Assembly: GCF_004022565.1 (NCBI RefSeq)
Contig: NZ_CP022987.1
Coordinates: 2,790,001-2,854,000 of the forward strand
Length of the DNA stretch: 64,000 nt
Source of the DNA: Pollutimonas thiosulfatoxidans
GTDB lineage: Bacteria > Pseudomonadota > Gammaproteobacteria > Burkholderiales > Burkholderiaceae_B
Direction: 5' to 3'
A program made the position numbers and the translations under genes. Below, piece after piece: positions 43,658 to 53,075 of this stretch. The notes under the pieces are model-generated. The model made no database searches and was not told where the DNA came from. It saw only the letters and a program-made list of their open reading frames with translations. Position 1 is the first letter of the stretch. Each line of letters begins with the position of its first letter.

Positions 43658-45123
43658 TGGCACCAGACACCCTACACGGCCAGGACTACGCCGACCCGGC
43701 CCTTCATGCACAAGGCCTTTATATAGCGGGCGAATGGTTGCCCGGCACCGGCATCCCTGTTGTGGATCCCGCCACCGGCGATCTGCTGGCCGAGGTTCCA
43801 GACGCTTGCACCGAGCAGGCAATGCGCGCCATCGATGCTGCCGAGGCCGCGGCTGCGAACTGGCGTTCGACACCAGCCCGCCAGCGAGCGGAGATTCTGC
43901 GCCGGTGGTTCCAACTGATGACCGAGCACGCTGACGAGCTGGCCAGACTTATCTCCCTGGAAAATGGCAAGGCACTGTCGGACGCACGTGGCGAGGTCGC
44001 CTATGCCGCCGAATTCTTCCGCTGGTATGCCGAAGAAGCAGTGCGGATTCCTGGCGAGTTTCGTCATGCGCCCTCAGGCGCGCATCATATCCTGGTCGAT
44101 CACCAACCGATCGGCATCGCGGTGCTGATCACACCCTGGAATTTTCCTGCCGCGATGGCCACCCGCAAGATCGGTCCGGCGCTGGCCGCCGGCTGCACGG
44201 TGATCTTGAAGCCCGCCTCTGAAACCCCGCTGACGGCCTACGCGATGGCACGGCTAGGCGCCCAGGCGGGTGTGCCGCCGGGCGTGGTCAACGTGCTGAC
44301 AAGCACACAACCGGCCGCCATCACGAACGCCATGCTGGCTGACCCGCGCGTGCGCAAGCTGTCGTTCACCGGGTCCACCGGGGTCGGCAGAGTGCTGTTG
44401 GCTGAAGCAGCAAAGACAGTGGTTTCGTGCTCGATGGAGTTGGGCGGCAACGCGCCATTCCTGGTTTTCGACGATGCCGATCTGGAAGCGGCGCTGGACG
44501 GCGCCATGGTGGCCAAGATGCGCAATGCGGGTGAGGCCTGTACCGCTGCCAACCGGTTCTATGTGCAATCAGGCATCCATGACGCCTTTGTTGCTGGTCT
44601 GACCAAGCGCATGGCCGCCCTACGGGTCGGTGCTGGTACCGATAAAGCCACTGAAGTGGGACCGATGATCACGACCGCTGCCGTGGCCAAGCTGGACCGC
44701 CTGGTTTCGGCTGCCGTGGCACAAGGCGCGCGTGTGCATACTGGCGGCAAACCGCTACCGGGTAACGGTTATTTCTATCCACCTACCGTTCTGGACAAGG
44801 TGCCCCTGGACGCGGAGATCGCGCATGCGGAGATATTCGGTCCGGTCGCCTGTGTCTATCGATTCGAGGACGAAGCAGAGGCCATCGCCTTGGCGAATGA
44901 TACCGAGTATGGTCTGGCCGCTTATGTCTATTCGGCCGATCTGTCCCGTGCACTACGGGTGGGCAAGGGCATCGAAAGCGGGATGATCGCGATCAACCGT
45001 GGCTTGATGTCGGACCCTGCCGCCCCCTTTGGCGGTGTCAAGCAAAGTGGGCTGGGGCGCGAAGGCGGCGTAACCGGCATCCTGGAGTTCATGGAACCAA
45101 AATACTTTGCGGTAGACTTTTGA
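43657..45123 (+). CDS. NAD(P)-dependent aldehyde dehydrogenase, succinate-semialdehyde type
   Basis: 488 aa aldehyde dehydrogenase. The general-base glutamate is in VSCSMELGGNAPFLVF and the catalytic cysteine in NAGEACTAANRF; TPWNFPAAMATRKIGPALAAG is the cofactor region. The ELGGNAPF and GEACT patterns resemble GabD-type succinate-semialdehyde dehydrogenases. Its ATG shares one base with the previous stop codon. Confidence 0.9.
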   Translation: MAPDTLHGQDYADPALHAQGLYIAGEWLPGTGIPVVDPATGDLLAEVPDACTEQAMRAIDAAEAAAANWRSTPARQRAEILRRWFQLMTEHADELARLISLENGKALSDARGEVAYAAEFFRWYAEEAVRIPGEFRHAPSGAHHILVDHQPIGIAVLITPWNFPAAMATRKIGPALAAGCTVILKPASETPLTAYAMARLGAQAGVPPGVVNVLTSTQPAAITNAMLADPRVRKLSFTGSTGVGRVLLAEAAKTVVSCSMELGGNAPFLVFDDADLEAALDGAMVAKMRNAGEACTAANRFYVQSGIHDAFVAGLTKRMAALRVGAGTDKATEVGPMITTAAVAKLDRLVSAAVAQGARVHTGGKPLPGNGYFYPPTVLDKVPLDAEIAHAEIFGPVACVYRFEDEAEAIALANDTEYGLAAYVYSADLSRALRVGKGIESGMIAINRGLMSDPAAPFGGVKQSGLGREGGVTGILEFMEPKYFAVDF

Positions 45124-45125
45124 AC

Positions 45126-45959
45126 ATGGCTCAGGACCTCTACCGCAATCGCGACTTCATCCCGGACTTTGACGACATCGTCGCCGAAACGGCAGCGCGA
45201 TCGCGCGAGCTGGCCGCGCGGGTCGATATTCGGCACGACGTGCCTTATGGCCCCGGGCTGCGTGAACGAATGGACATCATCTTGCCGCCACGCCTTGCCA
45301 AAGGCGCGCCGCTACATATGTTCATCCACGGGGGTTACTGGCGCTCGGGCAGCAAGGAAGATCACCGATTGATCGCGGCGCCGGTGCTGGCGGCAGGCGG
45401 AATTGCCGCCATGGTTACCTACGACTTGATGCCGGCCACCCGGCTGGGCGCCATTGTTGGCCAAGTTCGCGCAGCCGCCCGGCAATTGGCAGCGATGGCG
45501 TCGGAGCTCGGCGCAGACGCGGCCAGGATGACAGCCAGCGGCCACTCGGCCGGCGCCCATCTGGCCAGCTATCTTGCCGCTATCGGCCCACAGGAAAGCA
45601 CATCCGTTAATTTGCCTGAGCTGCGAGGGCTGCTTCTGGTTAGCGGCATCTATGATCTGACGGACATTCCCGGCAGCTTTCTGAAAGACGAGGCCAAGAT
45701 GACCACAGCTGAAGCCTCAGCGTGGTCGCCGTTAACATCGCAGCAATTGCCTGGGCCACGTCGCATCGTGATGCTCGCGCAAATGGACACCCCGCCGTAT
45801 CACGACCAGGGCAAGCGCTTTGCGTCTTTGTTGCAGCACGATGTTCCAGAGGCGGAATTTATCGCCCAGCCCGGCCTGAACCATATGACCATTGTCCTCG
45901 CCCTGGGGGACCCCAAGAGCCCTGCGGGGCTTTGTCTCTCCGGTTTGGTCGGCGACTGA
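45126..45959 (+). CDS. Alpha/beta hydrolase, kynurenine-formamidase/esterase-like
   Basis: 277 aa with the oxyanion motif FIHGGYWRSG and nucleophile elbow SGHSAGAHLASYLAA, the pattern of the N-formylkynurenine formamidase/BD-FAE esterase group. A C-terminal GLNHM supplies the likely catalytic histidine. No tryptophan-catabolic genes are nearby, so an ester or amide of the operon's own substrate is more likely. ATG 45126 is used rather than TTG 45120. Confidence 0.82.
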   Translation: MAQDLYRNRDFIPDFDDIVAETAARSRELAARVDIRHDVPYGPGLRERMDIILPPRLAKGAPLHMFIHGGYWRSGSKEDHRLIAAPVLAAGGIAAMVTYDLMPATRLGAIVGQVRAAARQLAAMASELGADAARMTASGHSAGAHLASYLAAIGPQESTSVNLPELRGLLLVSGIYDLTDIPGSFLKDEAKMTTAEASAWSPLTSQQLPGPRRIVMLAQMDTPPYHDQGKRFASLLQHDVPEAEFIAQPGLNHMTIVLALGDPKSPAGLCLSGLVGD

Positions 45960-45972
45960 AGCCCCCTGGCCG

Positions 45973-46425
45973 TCACCTGTAAATCAAGTCAATAACGATC
46001 GTCTTGCCGGGCTCGGGTAGCTCGAACTGCGCCTCGGTAAATCGCGCTGCCCGCATTGAAGGATTAACGTTCTGCGAGAAGCCATAGCCCTTGAGCGGGA
46101 TGCCGAACAGATTGGTCTCCAGCTTGCCCGTATCGTTGTGGTCATGAAAAACGGACACCGCATAGCGGCCTGGTGCCAGGCGCGGAAACACCGCGCTTGC
46201 CTTCTTCGCCTGGGGATCGACAGGAACCATCATCCGGGCTAGCGCCAGGCTGTCGTCTTTGGGGAAACCCTCGGCTTGCGCGAACAACGCTACGGCCACC
46301 CTGCCTTGTGGCGTATTGACCCCCTGCACCACGACGGTAAGCTCGGCCGCCACCGCGGCCACTGCCAATAGTAGCCCTCCAACAAGAAAGGCCACCGCAA
46401 GGCATACCCTACGCAAACTAAGCAT
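45973..46425 (-). CDS. DUF2141 domain secreted protein
   Basis: 150 aa from the ATG at 46425. A signal peptide (LLLAVAAVAAELTV) precedes a DUF2141 beta-sandwich: GRVAVALFAQAEGFP, FPRLAPGRYAVSVFHDHNDTGKL and NLFGIPLKGYGFSQN. Its start overlaps the stop of the carotenoid-oxygenase gene by eight bases, so the two are co-translated. DUF2141 proteins are often found near carotenoid-related genes, but their role is unknown. Confidence 0.85.
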   Translation of the reverse strand: MLSLRRVCLAVAFLVGGLLLAVAAVAAELTVVVQGVNTPQGRVAVALFAQAEGFPKDDSLALARMMVPVDPQAKKASAVFPRLAPGRYAVSVFHDHNDTGKLETNLFGIPLKGYGFSQNVNPSMRAARFTEAQFELPEPGKTIVIDLIYR

Positions 46426-47860
46426 GCCCTTGCCCCTTCCACCAGCCATGAAAGCTAAGCGGCGTGGGATGACGCAGACGCAATACGGCAATCGGACCAT
46501 CCGCGATGCGGTCCGCCCGCAGGATCGCCAGAAACGAGCGGCCCGTCGCGCCGTCCAGGCCGACGGATAACAGCCAACCTTGTTCGGCATCCTGGGCCTT
46601 CGGGTCGGGAACAAATATGGGTTCGCCCAGGTGCGCCTTGTCGCCCATGTGGAAGACTTCGCGGGCGCCTGTGTTCATGTCTACGCGGGCGAGGCCATTA
46701 TGAAAAACGGTGGGCCCGCGCGCGGTGGTGAAATAGCCGTAGCGATGCGGGGTGCATCCGCGCTCTGGTGCGATCATGGGAAATTCATGATTCTCGCTGC
46801 TGACGATTTCCTCTACTGCGCTACGCTGCGATAGGTTGATGATGTAGCGTCGAAGGGTGCCGGAGTAATTCTGGTCGCCGCCCCGCCCGTCCATAATGGC
46901 GCGGAAGGCGGCGTGTTCGCCCAGGAAATGATCGGGCGCGTCATAGCCGACAAAGTCCGCCACGATGCTATTGCCGATTTCATAGGCGTTCAGGGCATGC
47001 CACATGAAGGTGGGCGGAGCAGGGATGATGACAGGCGGCTGTACCGCATTGCGGTCGATCACCATCAGTAAGTTGCCTTTGTCGGGCCGCCAACGCATGC
47101 TGTCCGTAAAGCTGTCCAGACCGGTAAGGAAACGAGCGAAAGAAGGCTGCACCGGCTGCAGGGACACCACGATGTAATGCTGGGTGGCAAACCAGTCATG
47201 GAAATAGGCCGAGCGCGGCGCCGGCACGCGTTGACTGAAGCGCAATGAACCTAGCGCATTATGTTCGGCGATGTGCAGATGCATGCTGCGGCCGTAAGTT
47301 ACGCCCAGCAGTATCCATCCGCCGGTATGGCCATCCGTCTTGGTGTGTGCCTTGTAGTCGACCCGGGCGGTGGGCTCGCCCACCGCTTGCTGGCCCAGCG
47401 TCTGAAGGGTGTCTGGATCCAGCCCGTAAGGAAGTCCGACTTCATCAAAGGCGTAAAGCATGTTGTTCTTGACGACCGCGGTCACCCCTGCCTGCGACTT
47501 GATCCTGTTGCCAACGTTGCTTAGCAAGCCTCTGGGCGAGCGCGTGGTCCAGGTAGGAAAAATCAGTTTTCCAGCGGCTTCTTCGGCGATGTATTTTTCG
47601 GTACGAACATAACGGTTGCGATACCGGACATGGCTTGCATCCAGGTCGAACGCCTGTATCATGCCGTCGCCATCCAGCAAGTGCTTCTTGCGCACGCCCC
47701 CCAGTTCGAAGCGGCCGGGGCCGTTGCGGAACAGCGTGCCCGTCAGCCCGGGCGGAATTGCGCCTTCTACTTGCGGCGCGTAATCATGCTCGTCCTGCAT
47801 GGACGTGGCCAAGCCCGAAAGCCAATGCGCTTCGGTGGATGCTGCATTCACGTTCGTCAT
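46418..47860 (-). CDS. Carotenoid-oxygenase-family dioxygenase
   Basis: 480 aa seven-bladed propeller iron enzyme of the carotenoid cleavage / lignostilbene dioxygenase family. The four iron-ligand histidines are in TDGHTGGWI, YFHDWFATQH, MWHALNAYE and the C-terminal SFHGWW, and the second-shell region DGDGMIQAF is present. It cleaves a conjugated double bond in a carotenoid, apocarotenoid or stilbene; the substrate is not evident. AGGAG precedes the ATG. Divergent from a GntR gene. Confidence 0.9.
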   Translation of the reverse strand: MTNVNAASTEAHWLSGLATSMQDEHDYAPQVEGAIPPGLTGTLFRNGPGRFELGGVRKKHLLDGDGMIQAFDLDASHVRYRNRYVRTEKYIAEEAAGKLIFPTWTTRSPRGLLSNVGNRIKSQAGVTAVVKNNMLYAFDEVGLPYGLDPDTLQTLGQQAVGEPTARVDYKAHTKTDGHTGGWILLGVTYGRSMHLHIAEHNALGSLRFSQRVPAPRSAYFHDWFATQHYIVVSLQPVQPSFARFLTGLDSFTDSMRWRPDKGNLLMVIDRNAVQPPVIIPAPPTFMWHALNAYEIGNSIVADFVGYDAPDHFLGEHAAFRAIMDGRGGDQNYSGTLRRYIINLSQRSAVEEIVSSENHEFPMIAPERGCTPHRYGYFTTARGPTVFHNGLARVDMNTGAREVFHMGDKAHLGEPIFVPDPKAQDAEQGWLLSVGLDGATGRSFLAILRADRIADGPIAVLRLRHPTPLSFHGWWKGQGHA

Positions 47861-47978
47861 AGCTGCTCCTGTCTCAAGGATGCGTGTCGCCTCAGGGGCA
47901 TGTTACAGGATCAGCAAAGCCAGATACTGATGTTCGCCCCTATTGACGAAGCCTGATTGTGTCTATTACCATGACTTT

Positions 47979-48764
47979 ATGTCTATAGAACCTAACGTCT
48001 TCCATAAAAGCCGGATGCCCCTGTATTTGCAGGTCGCCAAGCTCATGCGGCAAAAAATCGAAAGCCAGGAATGGGCTTACGGTGCGCAAATTCCGACGCT
48101 GGAGAAGCTGGCCGACGAGTACGAGGTTTCGCGCATAACGCTGCGGGCAGCGCTTACGCAGCTGGAAAACCAGGGCATCGTGCGGCGTACGCGCGGCGTT
48201 GGCACTTTCGTGGCCAAGGATCTGTCCGCCCAGCGCTGGTTCAAGCTGCCCAACAACTTCGACGAGCTTGTCGATACCGTTGGCAACTTGAAGATCCGTT
48301 TACTTTCCATAGACCACGAAGCATCCAAGCTGGAGCCCGCGCTGGACTTCGGCACCGTTGGACCAGCTTACGAACATATGCGGCGCGTCCACTACTACAA
48401 CGACGAGCCCTACTGCCTGATCGACATCTACGTGGCAAAAGACATTTTTGAAGCGGACCCAAAAGGCTTCCAGCTTAAGCCGGCAGTACAACAATTGGTC
48501 TCGATGCCCGGTGTCGACGTCGTTCATGGTCGCCAGATTATGCGTATTACCGTGTGCGATGAAGAGACCGCCCCGCATCTGGACATCGGCGTTGGCGATC
48601 CCATCGCCGACGTATGCCGCAGCTTGCTGGACGAGCAAGAACGCATCATTTATTACGCGCACATTCAATACCCCGCGCAGATGATCCAAATCGATGTCGA
48701 CCTCATGCAGGGCCGCAAGCGCACGGCCAATAAAGAAACCGTCGCTAAAACAGCCATAAAGTAA
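47979..48764 (+). CDS. GntR-family transcriptional regulator (HutC/UTRA subfamily)
   Basis: 261 aa. The N-terminal winged helix (YLQVAKLMRQKIESQEWAYG, then EYEVSRITLRAALTQLENQG) is joined to a UTRA ligand domain ending IYYAHIQYPAQMIQIDVDL. ATG 47979 is chosen as the start by family length; an ORF from 47943 adds a non-conserved stretch. Direct repeats of TGTCTAT around 47959 and 47979 could be part of an autoregulatory site. It precedes the ABC-transporter operon by 17 bases and faces away from the dioxygenase gene. Confidence 0.87.
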   Translation: MSIEPNVFHKSRMPLYLQVAKLMRQKIESQEWAYGAQIPTLEKLADEYEVSRITLRAALTQLENQGIVRRTRGVGTFVAKDLSAQRWFKLPNNFDELVDTVGNLKIRLLSIDHEASKLEPALDFGTVGPAYEHMRRVHYYNDEPYCLIDIYVAKDIFEADPKGFQLKPAVQQLVSMPGVDVVHGRQIMRITVCDEETAPHLDIGVGDPIADVCRSLLDEQERIIYYAHIQYPAQMIQIDVDLMQGRKRTANKETVAKTAIK

Positions 48765-48781
48765 TTTCTCCGGAGACATCC

Positions 48782-49558
48782 ATGAATAAAAGCAGTAACG
48801 CCCTGGCCAATTTTGGTTGGGCGGCTCTTCCCTTCATTTTTTTACTGGTGTTCTGGTCGCTGCTGCGCATGACCGGACTGATCAACCCCACGCTCCTGCC
48901 TTCACCGACCGAGGTGGCCCAAACGCTATGGATCCACCTGAACGAAGGCGACTACCTCATTAATGTATGGATGTCCGTGCAGCGCGTGGTGCTCGGCCTG
49001 GTGATGGGTATGCTGCTGGCGGTACCCGTGGGATTCCTGATCGGCTGGTATAAGCCTGTGCGCCGCTTTGTCGATCCATTGATCAACTTCTTCCGTGCCC
49101 TGCCACCGATCGCCTTGATCCCTCTGGCGATTGTGTATCTTGGAATCGGCGAGGTGGCCAAGGTCGCCATCCTGTTCTATGCCTCTTTCTTTGCGGCAGT
49201 CATCGTGATGTATGAGGGCATGATTCAGATCAGCCCGGTCTACATCCGCGTCGCCCGCACGCTAGGCGCCACCGACCTGGAAATCTTCCGAAAAGTGATG
49301 CTGCCCATGACGGTGCCGCACATGCTTACTGCCCTGCGCGTGGCGCTGGGAGTTGCCTGGGCCACGCTGGTCGCCTCCGAACTGGTGGCAGCCCAACAGG
49401 GGCTGGGCGCAATGATCCAGAACGCGTCGGCCTTCTTCGATTTGCGCACGATCTACCTGGGCATTATCAGCATCGGCGCACTGGCGCTGCTTATGGACAT
49501 CGCGCTGCGTCGGATCTCGAACCGACTCGTAAGCTGGCAAGACAAGGCGGAGCATTAA
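48782..49558 (+). CDS. ABC transporter permease, SsuC/TauC-like
   Basis: 258 aa, six membrane helices, with the BPD_transp_1 EAA-type loop ARTLGATDLEIFRKVMLPMT and FFRALPPIALIPLAIVYLGI. This family imports sulfonates, nitrate, taurine, riboflavin or pyrimidine precursors. CGGAGA precedes the ATG. Operon order is regulator, permease, ATPase, binding protein. Confidence 0.9.
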   Translation: MNKSSNALANFGWAALPFIFLLVFWSLLRMTGLINPTLLPSPTEVAQTLWIHLNEGDYLINVWMSVQRVVLGLVMGMLLAVPVGFLIGWYKPVRRFVDPLINFFRALPPIALIPLAIVYLGIGEVAKVAILFYASFFAAVIVMYEGMIQISPVYIRVARTLGATDLEIFRKVMLPMTVPHMLTALRVALGVAWATLVASELVAAQQGLGAMIQNASAFFDLRTIYLGIISIGALALLMDIALRRISNRLVSWQDKAEH

Positions 49559-49560
49559 AC

Positions 49561-50382
49561 ATGGAACAGCAAATAGAACGCATCGGTTTCGACAATGTGT
49601 CGATGGACTTTCAAACAGCCAACGGCCCCCTTGCGGTCGTGCGCGACATGTCTTTCAGCATCCGGCAGGGCGATTTCATTTCTCTTGTGGGGCCATCAGG
49701 CTGCGGCAAGACGACGCTGATGAACATGGCTGCCGGATTCCTCAAGCCGACCCGCGGCACCGTCACACTGGACGGCAAGGAAATCGAAGGCCCCGGGCCT
49801 GACCGCGGCGTCATGTTTCAGGAATATGGGGTGTTTCCCTGGCTTACCGTCGAGCAGAACATCGCTTTCGGGCTCGAGCTGAAAGCCAACAGCGTAAAAG
49901 TGTCGGCAGCAGAAAAGCGGGAAATCGTGGAACGCTACCTGAACCTGATGGGCCTGGCGGATTTCCGCAAAGCTTTCCCAAAGACGCTTTCAGGCGGGAT
50001 GCGCCAGCGTCTGGCGCTTGCCCGCACCTATGCGGTCCAGCCCGAATTCGTACTGATGGACGAGCCTTTTGGCGCGCTTGATGCGCAAACCCGTAGCGCC
50101 ATGCACGATCTTCTGCTGGAGATTCTGCATGCCGAGGGCAAGACCGTCATGCTGATCACGCACTCGGTTGAAGAAGCCGTCTATCTCTCGAACAAGGTGC
50201 TGGTCATTTCGGCCCGCCCCTCACAGATAAGGGAGGTGGTTGATATCCCCTTCCCCTACCCCCGGAATCGTTCCTTACAGGAAACACCGGAATTCAACGC
50301 GTTGCGCTCACACATACACGATTCGGTGATGCGCGAGTACGCGGCGCAAGAAGCACAAGGCAAGCCCAAGGCCACCGCCTGA
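49561..50382 (+). CDS. ABC transporter ATP-binding protein, SsuB/TauB-like
   Basis: 273 aa. Walker A VGPSGCGKTTLMN, Q-loop MFQEYGVFPWLTVEQN, signature LSGGMRQRLALARTYA, Walker B FVLMDEPFGALDAQTR and H-loop ITHSVEEAVYL. It powers the permease encoded two bases upstream. Confidence 0.92.
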   Translation: MEQQIERIGFDNVSMDFQTANGPLAVVRDMSFSIRQGDFISLVGPSGCGKTTLMNMAAGFLKPTRGTVTLDGKEIEGPGPDRGVMFQEYGVFPWLTVEQNIAFGLELKANSVKVSAAEKREIVERYLNLMGLADFRKAFPKTLSGGMRQRLALARTYAVQPEFVLMDEPFGALDAQTRSAMHDLLLEILHAEGKTVMLITHSVEEAVYLSNKVLVISARPSQIREVVDIPFPYPRNRSLQETPEFNALRSHIHDSVMREYAAQEAQGKPKATA

Positions 50383-50420
50383 CTAAACGGACTCGTTCCG
50401 ATAATAAACGGAGATACCCC

Positions 50421-51419
50421 ATGAAACGTCGTAGCTTTCTTGAACTAAGCGCAGCATCCGCCGTGGCGATTGCCGCTCCCTCCATCGTTCGCGCGCAAGC
50501 GCCCAGCAAACTGAAAGTGGGCTATTTGCACACCCTGGCAGTCGATGGGCAGCTATGGCTGGCCGATTCGATGGGCCTATGGGAAAAGAATGGTTTGAAC
50601 CCGGAATTCATTCAGTTTCAAACCGGTCTGGAGCTCTTCCAGGCTATGAGCGGCGGCTCGATCGATGTGCTGTCCACGGGCGCCGTGCTGTCGAACTTCC
50701 CCGCTCGCGGTCAGGGCAAAGCGTTTCTGATCAACAACGTCGAGTTCGCCACGGCTCAGCTATGGGTACACCCGGACATGGGCATCAATAGCTTCGCCGA
50801 CTTGAAAGGCAAGAAGATCTCGACGACGGCCGGCACTACCGCCCACGTGTTCCTGGACAAGGCCTTGCGCGCCAACGGCGTAGACCCCAAGAACGACGTG
50901 CAGATCGTCAATCAACGTATGCAAGATGCGGTGACCGCCTTTATTTCTAAGGCGGTTCCGGCTGTCGCACTGTGGGTTCCGTTCAATATCTCGGTACGCA
51001 GCCGCGTGCCAGACGCAAAAATGCTGGTCGATGCTTCGGCCTACTATCCTGAAGCGGCGATCACGGGTGGCTGGGCCGCCGGCAACGGTTTCTTCGAGAA
51101 AAACCAGGACACGCTCAAGCGGATCATTTCTACCTGGACAGTGGCCAACGACCATCTGATCAATAACACCGACGAATCCCTGGCGCTGATCCAGGAAAAA
51201 TACTATCCCCGTGTTCCGCTGTCGGACATCAAGGAACAATACCAGGCGCAGAAGATGTTCACTTCGCAGGAATGGGCCAAGATGTACAAGGACGGCACGG
51301 TCACCCAGTGGCTGCAGCAGGTAACCGACTTTTTTGTCGACTTCGCCAACATCCCGAACGCCGTGCCTGCTTCAACCTACTTCGATCCTAGCCTTTACCT
51401 CGACATCGTCAAAGCATGA
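50421..51419 (+). CDS. ABC transporter substrate-binding protein, SsuA/NMT1-like
   Basis: 332 aa with a twin-arginine-like signal (KRRSFLELSAASAVAIAAPS, cleavage near VRAQAP) and an SsuA/THI5-like fold: VGYLHTLAVDGQLWLADSMG, FQTGLELFQAMSGGSIDVLS and DLKGKKISTTAGTTAHVF. GGAG precedes the ATG. The Tat-type signal suggests folded export. The ligand is unknown; the enzymes downstream suggest an alcohol that becomes an acid. Confidence 0.88.
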   Translation: MKRRSFLELSAASAVAIAAPSIVRAQAPSKLKVGYLHTLAVDGQLWLADSMGLWEKNGLNPEFIQFQTGLELFQAMSGGSIDVLSTGAVLSNFPARGQGKAFLINNVEFATAQLWVHPDMGINSFADLKGKKISTTAGTTAHVFLDKALRANGVDPKNDVQIVNQRMQDAVTAFISKAVPAVALWVPFNISVRSRVPDAKMLVDASAYYPEAAITGGWAAGNGFFEKNQDTLKRIISTWTVANDHLINNTDESLALIQEKYYPRVPLSDIKEQYQAQKMFTSQEWAKMYKDGTVTQWLQQVTDFFVDFANIPNAVPASTYFDPSLYLDIVKA

Positions 51420-53047
51420 ACAACACGCACACCCGGCAGGACTCTACAGCCGGCGCCTACGATTACATTATCGTGGGCGCCGGCTCGGCAGGCTGCGTCC
51501 TGGCCAACCGTCTTTCAAAAGATCCGTCGGTAAAGGTGCTTTTGCTTGAGGCGGGCAAGGCCAACAAGAATTTCTGGCTGCATCTACCGGTCGGCTATTT
51601 CCGCACCATTTACGATCCGCGGTTCTCGCGTCAGTTCGACACCGAGGCGTGCGAAGGCACCGCGGGGCGGAACATCGTGTGGCCGCGTGGTCGAGTATTG
51701 GGCGGCTCAAGCTCAATAAACGGCCTGCTGTATATCCGCGGGCAACACGCCGATTACGACGGCTGGAGCCAAATGGGCGCACGCGGCTGGGATTACCGAT
51801 CCGTGCTGCCCTTCTTCAAGCGCTCGGAAGGCTATGAAGGTGGCGAAAGCGAGTACCACGGCGGCAGCGGCGAGCTGGGCGTCTCGGGACTGAAGAACGA
51901 TCACGTCTATTGCCAGGCATGGGTCGAAGCCGGCCAGCAATTCGGCCTGCCGTTTAATCCGGACTTCAATGGCGCCACCGAGTATGGCGTGGGCCCGTAT
52001 CAGTTGACACTGAAAAATGGTTGGCGCTCCAGTGCCGCCGTGGCCTTCCTGCGCCCGGTCCAAAGCCGGACCAACCTTACTGTGCTGACCGAGTCGCACA
52101 CGACGCGCGTGCTTTTTGAAGGCACCAAGGCCGTGGGCGTCGAATGGCTGCACAAGGGCCAGGTTCAGCAGGCGCGTGCCGACCGTGAAGTGATCCTGGC
52201 CGCGGGTGCCATTCAGTCGCCGCAGTTGCTCCAGTTATCGGGCATTGGTCCCGCCAACCTGCTAGAGCAACTAGACATACCCGTACGGGTCGACGCTGCT
52301 GAAGTGGGCGAGAACCTGAAAGACCACTATCAGGCGCGCACCATCGTACGCCTGAAGAAAAAACTGTCGCTTAACAATGACGTGCGCAATCCGGTCAAGC
52401 TGGCCGCTATGGGGCTGGAGTGGTACTTCAAGCGCAGTGGCCCCCTGACGGTCGGAGCCGGACAAGTCGGCGGGTTCGCACGGACCGAATTTGCCAGCGA
52501 CGCGCGCAGCGACATGCAGTTCAATGTCATGCCATTGTCGGTAGACAAGCCCGGCACGCCGCTGCACAACTACCCCGGCTTTACCGCGTCGGCCAGCCAA
52601 TGCAGGCCCGCTTCACGCGGACGCCTGCAGATCCAAAGCACCGACCCGTTTGCTTCACCGCGCATCGAGACCCGCTACCTCAGTGAAGAGATCGATCGCA
52701 ATACCTTGGCCGCAGGCATAGAAACGCTGCGCGAAATCTATAACCAGCCTGCGTTCCGCGACTTGATCGATGGCGAAGTCCTGCCAGGATCCCATCGAAA
52801 AACACGCGAGCAAATTACTGCCTTTGCACGAGAAGGCGGGGGTACGGTTTTCCACGCCGTCGGGACCTGCCGCATGGGCTCGGACGAACGCGCTGTGGTG
52901 GACCCGACACTGAAGGTTAACGGAGTGACGCAACTACGTGTCATCGACGCTTCAGTGATGCCGGAAATGGTGTCCGCCAACACCAATGCAGCCGCCATCC
53001 TGATCGGTGAAAAGGGTGCACACCACGTGCTGAACGACCCATTCTGA
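51416..53047 (+). CDS. GMC-family FAD-dependent oxidoreductase (choline/alcohol dehydrogenase-like)
   Basis: 543 aa. The FAD-binding motif is YIIVGAGSAGCVLANRLSK, followed by the GMC signature GRVLGGSSSINGLLYIRG and IQSPQLLQLSGIGPANLLE. The C-terminal active-site regions FHAVGTCRMGSDERAVVDP and SANTNAAAILIGEKGA are present. It oxidises an alcohol to an aldehyde. It overlaps the binding-protein gene by four bases and precedes an aldehyde dehydrogenase. Confidence 0.92.
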   Translation: MNNTHTRQDSTAGAYDYIIVGAGSAGCVLANRLSKDPSVKVLLLEAGKANKNFWLHLPVGYFRTIYDPRFSRQFDTEACEGTAGRNIVWPRGRVLGGSSSINGLLYIRGQHADYDGWSQMGARGWDYRSVLPFFKRSEGYEGGESEYHGGSGELGVSGLKNDHVYCQAWVEAGQQFGLPFNPDFNGATEYGVGPYQLTLKNGWRSSAAVAFLRPVQSRTNLTVLTESHTTRVLFEGTKAVGVEWLHKGQVQQARADREVILAAGAIQSPQLLQLSGIGPANLLEQLDIPVRVDAAEVGENLKDHYQARTIVRLKKKLSLNNDVRNPVKLAAMGLEWYFKRSGPLTVGAGQVGGFARTEFASDARSDMQFNVMPLSVDKPGTPLHNYPGFTASASQCRPASRGRLQIQSTDPFASPRIETRYLSEEIDRNTLAAGIETLREIYNQPAFRDLIDGEVLPGSHRKTREQITAFAREGGGTVFHAVGTCRMGSDERAVVDPTLKVNGVTQLRVIDASVMPEMVSANTNAAAILIGEKGAHHVLNDPF

Positions 53048-53075
53048 TACCAGCGCAACAAGACAGGAATGACAA

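Noticed and set aside
45126..45959. Tryptophan-kynurenine catabolism
   Set aside because: The hydrolase resembles kynurenine formamidase, but no tryptophan dioxygenase or kynureninase gene is in the window.
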